From NCBI RefSeq assembly GCF_022398325.1, contig NZ_JAKEVD010000003.1, positions 161,011 to 225,010 on the forward strand: a DNA stretch of 64,000 nt, written 5' to 3'. The translations under genes and the position numbers were made by a program. This DNA is from Shewanella sp. Isolate13 (GTDB lineage Bacteria; Pseudomonadota; Gammaproteobacteria; Enterobacterales; Shewanellaceae). This document shows positions 9,828-14,305 of the stretch, piece by piece (the first letter of the stretch is position 1; every line of letters begins with the position of its first letter). The notes beneath the pieces are model-generated. The model searched no databases. It was given only the letters and a program-made list of their open reading frames with translations, and was not told the origin of the DNA.

Positions 9828-10172
9828 TTACCTATCACGAATTTCAATTGTATAGTCTGGAGCTTCTTCCCATTTGATTGTTTTTACAGAACCAGTACAG
9901 CCACTACGAGTTGTTCTATAAGTAGTAATGCCTGTCACTTTCTTATCAGTAAACCAAATGATTTTATGGTCGTTATAACCAAATCCTGCGCCTGAAACAC
10001 AATATTGCCATGCTTCTTGGTTTCCTTTAAATTGTCGGTCGTACGGTACTCCAAGTATTTCAATAACCTTATCTTTAGGATCACCAGAGTCGATTAAAAT
10101 AGTTTTATTATCGAGAGTCCCACACCCCTGAAGAACAAGAAAAGCAAACAGGGAAATAAAATATTTTTTCAT
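9828..10172 (-). CDS. BamE/SmpA-like lipoprotein in integron cassette
   Basis: A 114-residue predicted lipoprotein: MKKYFISLFAFLVLQGC gives a signal peptide and lipobox with Cys at residue 17. The mature domain carries the pattern GDPKDKVIEILGVPYDRQFKGNQEAWQYC..., which resembles the SmpA/OmlA (BamE-like) fold, where a short helix hairpin with LGxP is followed by a strand ending in W-Y. The start at 10170-10172 is chosen because the signal peptide begins there; an upstream in-frame GTG would read through attC 3. It is unlikely to be the essential BamE itself. Confidence 0.75.
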   Translation of the reverse strand: MKKYFISLFAFLVLQGCGTLDNKTILIDSGDPKDKVIEILGVPYDRQFKGNQEAWQYCVSGAGFGYNDHKIIWFTDKKVTGITTYRTTRSGCTGSVKTIKWEEAPDYTIEIRDR

Positions 10173-10196
10173 CTTACTCAAAACTCCGTTGTAATG

Positions 10197-10288
10197 CATA
10201 ACGCTCAGCACAGCGGCTGGCAAAACTGGCGCGTGTTTGCGCAGCAATTTGAGTGACAGGTTTGACAGTCCGTTGCTGCTTGTTAGCC
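10197..10288 (-). repeat. attC site 3
   Basis: About 92 bp. Minus-strand arms are GGCTAACAAGCAGCAACGGA and GCCGCTGTGCTGAGCGTTAT, with inner complementary segments around GACTGTCAAA and TTTTGCCAG. It directly follows the TIR gene. Confidence 0.83.
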
Positions 10289-10291
10289 ATT

Positions 10292-11152
10292 TTACTTTAA
10301 AACCTTGGCTAACTTTTCGATTGAACTACCAATTTGATCAGAGCCAATTTCTAGTTTAATAATAACTCTGGATCTTATTTGTTCTGCAATATCGCCTCTG
10401 CTTGGTGCCCAATCGCCGTAAACAAAATCATCTAAAGTAATAGGAATAAGAATCTCTGTTCCACCTTCCTTAGCCTCTCGCTCTAGAACCCTTTCAATTT
10501 CATTTAAAACACCGGGTCTCGTAAGTGATTCTTTTGAGCAAACCAACAACACTCGATCATGGTTATTAACTCCATCATGCATCATCCGGTGTAGTTTATC
10601 TCCTGGATTAGCATCATCAGGAAAAAACCATGTCTTAATCCCTTTTGACTTAATCTTTTTGTTTATCTCTGTAACGGCCGGCTCATCAGGCCCTCCATAA
10701 GAAATAAAAAGTGTTTTATGCATTTCACTCTCATCTACTATATCAATTAGAGTCTTAACGGAATTAAATGCCTGAATGACGGTTTCTCTAGGTATGCAAA
10801 GCTTATTTGTGTAAAGAACAACTCTTGGTGCAAAGACCATTTGATTTGTATCAATTTCATGGCCTGTAGGTTTTAGGCTATTTCCTATTCTCACATAAAC
10901 AGATGAGTCTAGCTCGGAAAAGATTTTATCCATGGATTGAGCAACAGCATAAATCTCCCCCTTACTCCCTAAACTCTCAATCGCTATTGCCCTTTGCTTC
11001 ATTCCAGACTGAGAATCTTGTGCAATCATCGGCCAAATCCTTAAGGCTTCATTACCATGTGCATCACTAAAAATACTTTCATGATTAAGTACAGATGCAA
11101 CTGGAAATCTCTTTTGTAGGAAGGCTACGGCATTTTTACATAAGTCTGACAT
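10292..11152 (-). CDS. TIR-domain protein in integron cassette (candidate defence effector)
   Basis: A 286-residue protein. The C-terminal about 130 residues form a TIR domain: strand A and box-1 TLFISYGGPDE near residue 158, GIKTWFFPDDANPGDKL (the BB-loop region) near 184, DRVLLVCSKESL near 209 and the segment LNEIERVLERE near 226, where the Glu is a plausible NADase catalytic residue. The N-terminal about 155 residues are unfamiliar and may sense a trigger. ATG at 11152 is chosen because AGGAG lies 4 nt upstream. Bacterial TIR proteins commonly degrade NAD+ in anti-phage defence (Thoeris, CBASS and others); that role here is inference from the domain and its mobile context. Confidence 0.85.
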   Translation of the reverse strand: MSDLCKNAVAFLQKRFPVASVLNHESIFSDAHGNEALRIWPMIAQDSQSGMKQRAIAIESLGSKGEIYAVAQSMDKIFSELDSSVYVRIGNSLKPTGHEIDTNQMVFAPRVVLYTNKLCIPRETVIQAFNSVKTLIDIVDESEMHKTLFISYGGPDEPAVTEINKKIKSKGIKTWFFPDDANPGDKLHRMMHDGVNNHDRVLLVCSKESLTRPGVLNEIERVLEREAKEGGTEILIPITLDDFVYGDWAPSRGDIAEQIRSRVIIKLEIGSDQIGSSIEKLAKVLK

Positions 11153-11173
11153 ATTGCTCCTTTCTGGATCGAT

Positions 11174-11269
11174 GGCTAACGCCTTAATAACTGGCAAAGT
11201 TTGACGGGCTAAAATACGAGATAAGCGAGAGAGCCAGCCGCATTCCCCCTATTTATCAGGCTATTAGCT
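11174..11269 (-). repeat. attC site 4
   Basis: About 96 bp. Minus-strand arms are GCTAATAGCCTGATAAATAG and CAGTTATTAAGGCGTTAGCC, with an inner pair GGCTGGCTC / GCCAG. It overlaps the stop codon of the next cassette gene (11264-11266). Confidence 0.83.
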
Positions 11270-11737
11270 GCACTTCAACCGTTCATTTAGATTTTCAACA
11301 AGCGCTCCCCAATGAGCATTTAAACGCATGAGGTTATTAGCAGATTTATTTAAACGTTCACTTGTTATAGTAAACATTTCAATAGCATATTTTTCTGCTT
11401 TTCCTTGCACCTTACTTATTTTGAGTTCATTTGAATCAAAGCTATCTATTACCACATGGACACAAATATCTCGTATTTGAACCGTACTTTTTGTGGCTTT
11501 GATAAGAGATATAAGATCATCGTCGGTAAAATCTAGTTCTGTCAGTTCTTTCTGAATAAAACCCAGTTTATGTGAGAGCGTCAGAGGCTTCTTTTTACCT
11601 TTACCAAATTCAAAGAGAATGCTTACACATTGGTCAACATATCTTTCTATTGGCGACCAAAAAACCGTAAGCATTACAATGACCGTCAACCAAGATTGTA
11701 ATATTTCTTGCTCATTAATTGTTTGCTCTGAGCTCAT
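11264..11737 (-). CDS. Hypothetical helical cassette protein (possible HEPN-like)
   Basis: A 157-residue, apparently all-helical soluble protein. Near residue 88 it has RDICVH, which fits the R-x4-H motif of HEPN ribonuclease domains, set in a helix after QI and followed by VVIDSF. The motif is short, so this is a suggestion only. No signal peptide. ATG at 11735-11737. The stop lies within attC 4. It is immediately upstream of the TIR cassette on the same strand, but each is an independent cassette with its own attC, so a shared function cannot be assumed. Confidence 0.7.
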   Translation of the reverse strand: MSSEQTINEQEILQSWLTVIVMLTVFWSPIERYVDQCVSILFEFGKGKKKPLTLSHKLGFIQKELTELDFTDDDLISLIKATKSTVQIRDICVHVVIDSFDSNELKISKVQGKAEKYAIEMFTITSERLNKSANNLMRLNAHWGALVENLNERLKCS

Positions 11738-11763
11738 TGATTAATTCTCGATAGTCATCAATA

Positions 11764-11838
11764 CAGCTAACAGCTTATTAGTGCGCATGCGCGTATATTT
11801 GGCAAAACGCGCATGCACATTTAATAAACCTATTATTT
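11764..11838 (-). repeat. attC-like site 5 (outermost, degenerate)
   Basis: A strong inner palindrome (GTGCATGCGCG / CGCGCATGCGCAC) lies between outer arms CTAACAGCTTATTA and TTTATTAAA...AATAGG. The right-hand core is degenerate, and no intact cassette gene lies beyond it, so it is probably the remnant of a lost cassette. Confidence 0.6.
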
Positions 11839-12290
11839 AAGGCTTACTAAAGTAAAGCTATTGATTTATAAGCACTCTACCAGAGTGGTGCTGAATAAAC
11901 GAGCACGAAAATTGAAAAGTGAGCATTAATATTGATGTCTTATCTAAAGTAATCAGCAGCAGTCATTTATCGATTAGCCAAAGTAGGTCAATTGGCTTGT
12001 TACTGAACGGTGCAACTTATCGCCTATAAGTCACAAAGGGGCATTTCCGCGTTAGACATCAAGCAACACTAACCTAAATGAGTACACCAATTACCCCGTG
12101 TAGATACGGCCATGACCGTCCATGACATGGACGTCATGGCCGAGCTTACAAGGATGTATTCATAGCGTGTCACGGCAGTGTCTGCACATGCGCCCGCTGC
12201 AGGCGATTGATAACGATTAAGCTACAACACAGAACTTGCCTCCATGTAGCAACACAACCGATAGAAATGTATTCAGCCTTCATTCGAAGG
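11839..12290. other. Non-coding stretch between cassette array and right repeat
   Basis: I see no gene in these 450 bp. It holds a strong hairpin (12107-12142) and then sequence that looks like a continuation of the right-hand interspersed repeat, including CTTCATTCGAAGG just before 12290. It may contain the decayed remains of the cassette that belonged to attC-like site 5. Confidence 0.5.
12107..12142. repeat. Long inverted repeat (hairpin)
   Basis: CGGCCATGAC-C-GTCCATG, a single-base centre, then CATGGAC-GTCATGGCCG: a 17-bp stem with one bulged base. There is no T-run, so it is not a classical terminator. It is probably part of the interspersed repeat. Confidence 0.7.
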
Positions 12291-12329
12291 CTAACCAACT
12301 TTGGGGCAAAACTGAGTTACGACACTTAC

Positions 12330-12670
12330 GGGAAACACCCATTCCCCATCGGAGTTGCCGAGGTCATTGAAGAATAATCTCGTGATTGAGGCAGGATGCC
12401 GAGATAGCCTTAGTAGAGCCATGGATGGCGATTCTGAGGCGATAGAGATTTTCGAAAATGAGTGAGGGTCAACAACTTCGTCGGGGCGGCTCGGGTGATG
12501 CAAGAGGGGAAGCTGTTGTCCCCCTTTTGCCCGAGTGTGAGCTGGAAGCTCACGACTTTGGTCAGGCGTCAGCCTGATGGATTACCAATGTGGGCGAAGC
12601 GCCACGACCTTTATCAAGCGTAGCTTGATTGCTTCAAACGCAAGTTTGTTAGACGGAGTCTAACTTCAAA
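12330..12670 (-). repeat. Mosaic interspersed repeat, right copy (inverted)
   Basis: Reverse-complement relative of 8391-8690, sharing the same blocks in the same order: the block with CTCGGGCAA and the palindrome GTGAGCTtccAGCTCAC at 12527-12556, the block AACTTCGTCGGGGC at about 12474, and the block ATCAAGC(G)TAGCTTGAT near 12614. It carries an extra module, GTCAGGCGTCAGCCTGAT (about 12562), absent from the left copy. Several blocks are themselves palindromic. No gene is supported. Confidence 0.75.
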
Positions 12671-12700
12671 GCTCAGGCGCAGCCTGATTTCCAGCCTTAA

Positions 12701-12801
12701 ATTCAAGGCAAAAAAACCAGCTCAAAGAGCTGGCAAGACATGTTTCAAGTGTTCCAAAAAGGAGATCGGCATAATGTTGCTAGCGTTAGTTCATAGCAAT
12801 A
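12701..12801 (-). ncRNA. 3' RNA module copy R1 with terminator
   Basis: Minus-strand module of about 100 nt: a start resembling TTGCTATGAACTAACGCTAG, the segment GATCTCCTTTTTGGAACACT, then CATGTCTTGCC, and the terminator CCAGCTCTTTGAGCTGG followed by seven T. It is almost identical to R2 (12839) and closely related to R3 and R4. The pyrimidine-rich CTCCTTTTTGG could pair with Shine-Dalgarno regions. No unit promoter like those at 13.4 and 14.1 kb is found in front of this copy, so it may be transcribed by read-through or from a weak promoter. Confidence 0.6.
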
Positions 12802-12838
12802 CCTGTATTAATGCCCCCACCATGAAGCATCTATTAAA

Positions 12839-12940
12839 ATTCAAGGCAAAAAAAACCAGCTCAAAGAGCTGGCAAGACATGTTTCAAGTGTTCCAAAAAG
12901 GAGATCGGCATAATGTTGCTAGCGTTAATTCATAGCAATA
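12839..12940 (-). ncRNA. 3' RNA module copy R2 with terminator
   Basis: Tandem copy of R1 with only a few base differences over about 100 bp, offset by 138 bp. The terminator stem-loop and T-run are intact. Upstream on the minus strand, TTGATA and TATGAAT spaced 16 bp apart could form a weak promoter. Confidence 0.6.
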
Positions 12941-12975
12941 TCTCTATTGATATCAACTTACCTTCAACATCATTG

Positions 12976-13073
12976 GAATTTAGGCAAAAAAAAACCAGCT
13001 CAAAGAGCTGGCAAGACATGTTTCAAGTGTTCCAAAAGGAAATCGGTTAGCGCGCTAGCGTTAATCAATGGCA
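12976..13073 (-). repeat. 3' RNA module copy R3 (end of unit B)
   Basis: Third copy of the module; on the minus strand it reads GCTAGCGCGCTAACCGATTT, then CCTTTTGGAACACTTGAAAC and the same CCAGCTCTTTGAGCTGG terminator with nine T. It is diverged from R1/R2 in its 5' part but identical through the terminator. Confidence 0.8.
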
Positions 13074-13162
13074 TATCGACAAGGTCAATATACAACTTGA
13101 GTCTAAACACACCCAAAGGGTGTTATAAGGTTGATGGATGATGGAACTACCTTTAAGGAGGG

Positions 13163-13261
13163 TTAGCCCTTAAAAGTCATGGCGTATAAACCGCCACGCA
13201 AAACAGTTGAATCCAACCAAGTGTTTTGCCAGTAAATCGTAGTTTGCCCTGTATAAGACAC
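13163..13261 (-). CDS. Small ORF B, 32 residues, family ending VLRGGLYAMTFKG
   Basis: GTG start with AGGAG 8 nt upstream; the product is 32 residues and ends VLRGGLYAMTFKG. The second ORF at 13858-13950 has the same SD at the same distance, the same stop, and shares TIY-Q---WL----VLRGGLYAMTFKG, while its N-terminus differs. Conserved spacing, frame and protein end across two diverged copies support translation. No known family is recognised. It is a Trp/Tyr-containing, weakly hydrophobic peptide with a basic Arg in the conserved end. It sits inside predicted unit B. Confidence 0.65.
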   Translation of the reverse strand: MSYTGQTTIYWQNTWLDSTVLRGGLYAMTFKG

Positions 13262-13339
13262 AGTCAATACTCCTAACAAAGTTGTAGACATATACTCAAA
13301 TTAAATCAGTCAATGGGGTTGAGCCAAACTAATTTAATG

Positions 13340-13388
13340 AGTCAACTTGTCGCTCGATTCCTTGGAGAATTATCCTTCCTAGATAGAC
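13340..13388 (-). ncRNA. Conserved 49-nt leader element, unit B
   Basis: On the minus strand it begins GTCTATC(T/C)AGGAAGGATAA and ends CGACAAGTTGACT. It matches 14020-14068 at all but one position, far better than the surrounding sequence or the ORFs. GGAtaattcTCC could form a small hairpin. It probably acts as structured RNA. Confidence 0.65.
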
Positions 13389-13425
13389 CTAAAACTGGAA
13401 AGACTCTGCTTAACCAGTGAAAGCA

Positions 13426-13453
13426 ATTATATACCCGTGTAATTTTATTACAA
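13426..13453 (-). promoter_or_regulatory. Sigma-70 promoter of unit B
   Basis: On the minus strand TTGTAA, a 16-bp spacer, TATAAT, followed by TGCTTTC. The same boxes and spacing occur in front of unit A. Confidence 0.8.
13438..13452. promoter_or_regulatory. HexR-like operator B1
   Basis: TGTAATTTTATTACA, a perfect 6+3+6 palindrome matching the HexR consensus known from Shewanella (TGTAAT-www-ATTACA). It covers the -35 box and spacer of the unit B promoter, the position expected for a repressor that clears in response to KDPG. Confidence 0.75.
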
Positions 13454-13490
13454 GACTTTCCGTTAAAAAATACTCAAACAGTGCATAAGG

Positions 13491-13502
13491 GGTAATTTTA
13501 CA
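13491..13502. promoter_or_regulatory. Degenerate HexR-like half-site B2
   Basis: GGTAATTTTACA: both half-sites are recognisable, but the centre is shortened by three bases. It lies 53 bp upstream of B1, the same offset as between the two sites of unit A. Confidence 0.4.
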
Positions 13503-13511
13503 ACACGGTAA

Positions 13512-13527
13512 AGCGATCTAGATCACA
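13512..13527. promoter_or_regulatory. CRP-like site upstream of unit B
   Basis: AGCGATCTAGATCACA matches the ideal CRP site TGTGATCTAGATCACA at 14 of 16 positions, including the whole right half and centre. It is centred about 100 bp upstream of the predicted unit B start, a known class I distance. Unit A has no such site. Confidence 0.6.
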
Positions 13528-13670
13528 CAAATAACCGTATAAACGGGGTTATTCACAGTTGGACACCTAATCCGATCAAAAAAACTACATTTTAACGCCG
13601 AACACCATGGTAATAAACAAACAAAAAGATTCCCGATGAACCAGATCTAGCTCATCGATAAAAATTAGAT

Positions 13671-13757
13671 AAAAAAAAGCCCACTCAATGAGTGGGCAAG
13701 ACATTTCAAGTGTTCCTAACGGAAATTGGTTAACGCGCCAGCGGTAATCAATGGCAA
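13671..13757 (-). repeat. 3' RNA module copy R4 (end of unit A)
   Basis: The most diverged module copy. The shared core on the minus strand is GGAACACTTGAAA-TGTCTTGCC, preceded by CGCGTTAACCAATTTCC. The terminator stem is changed on both sides (CCCACTC/GAGTGGG). Confidence 0.75.
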
Positions 13758-13857
13758 ATAGCGGGAGTATACTAACTCAGGCTAATTGCGACTTGGTCTA
13801 CAAGTATCTAAAAGATACATTAAAGGTTGATGGAAACTGATTAACTAAAAAGGAGGG

Positions 13858-13950
13858 TTAGCCCTTGAAAGTCATGGCGTATAAACCGCCGCGCAAAACA
13901 TCTGTGTTTAACCAAAAGCTCTGCGAATAAATAGTGTTACTAAAAAACAT
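13858..13950 (-). CDS. Small ORF A, 30 residues, family ending VLRGGLYAMTFKG
   Basis: ATG start with AGGAG 8 nt upstream; 30 residues beginning MFFSNTIYSQSFWLNTD and ending VLRGGLYAMTFKG. Paralogue of the ORF at 13163-13261, with which it shares about 18 of the last 25 residues, the SD position and the stop. The differences fall mostly in the N-terminal half. No annotated family recognised. It lies about 150 nt into predicted unit A, downstream of the conserved leader. Confidence 0.65.
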   Translation of the reverse strand: MFFSNTIYSQSFWLNTDVLRGGLYAMTFKG

Positions 13951-14019
13951 AATTAATACTCCTAACAAAGTTGAATTCCAAATACTCTACTTTCGTAAAA
14001 GCCGTTCGCTGGCTTGTAG

Positions 14020-14068
14020 AGTCAACTTGTCGCTCGATTCCTTGGAGAATTATCCTTCCTGGATAGAC
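14020..14068 (-). ncRNA. Conserved 49-nt leader element, unit A
   Basis: Identical to 13340-13388 except for one base. The flanks are unrelated between the two units, so the identity is local. Confidence 0.65.
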
Positions 14069-14107
14069 TAAGTGTCGCTAAGCACCATTGCTTACCCGAC
14101 GAAAGCT

Positions 14108-14135
14108 ATTATAGATAAATGTAGTTTTATTACAA
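14108..14135 (-). promoter_or_regulatory. Sigma-70 promoter of unit A
   Basis: TTGTAA, a 16-bp spacer, TATAAT on the minus strand, followed by AGCTTTC; the same boxes and spacing as the unit B promoter. Confidence 0.8.
14120..14134. promoter_or_regulatory. HexR-like operator A1
   Basis: TGTAGTTTTATTACA: one mismatch from the perfect 6+3+6 HexR palindrome. It overlaps the -35 and spacer exactly as B1 does in unit B. Confidence 0.72.
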
Positions 14136-14171
14136 GCTTTTTATTTAAAAAAGCTAAAAAAAGCCTATTTT

Positions 14172-14186
14172 GGTAATTTTATTACA
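14172..14186. promoter_or_regulatory. HexR-like operator A2
   Basis: GGTAATTTTATTACA: one mismatch from the palindrome, 52 bp upstream of A1 (about five helical turns), so the pair could support looping or cooperative binding. Confidence 0.7.
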
Positions 14187-14262
14187 GCTTTTACTAAAGC
14201 AAGCTGCTTCTAGAGCCCTTTTGTCGGCCAGAAACATCATGTTTGTACGCAATGAAAGTAAG

Positions 14263-14290
14263 AAAGCCGGCGAAAGAAGCCGGCTTTTAA
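14263..14290 (-). terminator. Terminator of the M17 aminopeptidase gene
   Basis: AAAAGCCGGC, a 7-nt loop and GCCGGCTTT on the minus strand, 15 bp after the stop codon. It also separates this gene from the small-RNA locus. Confidence 0.85.
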
Positions 14291-14305
14291 AAGCGACTGG
14301 ATGAC

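Larger units (their letters stand above)
8777..11838 (-). mobile_element. Integrase-less integron gene-cassette array (CALIN-type)
   Basis: Five minus-strand genes are each closely packed against an imperfect inverted-repeat site with attC features: outer arms like AACAAGCGCC and GGCGGGCGTTA, close to Vibrio-type cassette recombination sites. Sites at about 9190, 9727, 10197, 11174 and 11764 all point the same way, and three stop codons lie inside or within a few bases of an attC, as expected for cassettes. No tyrosine-recombinase gene occurs in the window. The genes look more AT-rich than their neighbours. The array is flanked by inverted copies of a repeat. Confidence 0.82.
12986..13419 (-). 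ncRNA. Transcription unit B: HexR/CRP-type RNA with small ORF
   Basis: Predicted minus-strand transcript of about 430 nt, from about 13419 (7 nt after the -10) to the T-run of module R3. In order it contains the conserved leader (13340-13388), a 32-codon ORF (13163-13261), CCCTCCTTT directly after the stop, and the R3 module with terminator (12976-13073). The same architecture recurs in unit A at 13671-14101. Combining a conserved RNA with a short ORF resembles dual-function RNAs such as SgrS/SgrT, but I see no sequence likeness to these. Transcript ends are inferred. Confidence 0.65.
13671..14101 (-). ncRNA. Transcription unit A: HexR-type RNA with small ORF
   Basis: Predicted minus-strand transcript of about 430 nt, from about 14101 to the T-run at 13671. 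It has the same order as unit B: conserved leader (14020-14068), 30-codon ORF (13858-13950), CCCTCCTTTTT after the stop, and a 3' module (R4, 13671-13757) ending in a terminator GCCCACTCAATGAGTGGGC with eight T. The terminator sequence differs from R1-R3 but the hairpin and position are kept, a compensatory pattern that argues for function. Transcript ends are inferred from promoter and terminator. Confidence 0.65.

Noticed and set aside
12291..12503. 70-residue open frame on the minus strand
   Set aside because: It lies in the inverted copy of the same repeat; the frame reflects repeat sequence and no conserved protein is recognised.
12701..13073. CRISPR array
   Set aside because: The repeated units are about 100 bp with near-identical terminators and spacers of 35-40 bp, only three to four copies, and no cas genes; the structure is that of duplicated RNA modules.
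12947..13141. 64-residue open frame on the plus strand
   Set aside because: Antisense to the R3 module and unit B; it begins in the R2-R3 spacer and has no ribosome site.
12986..14101. Identity with SgrS/SgrT, Spot 42 or Qrr RNAs
   Set aside because: Layout and regulation invite the comparison, but no sequence likeness to the RNAs or to SgrT could be seen.
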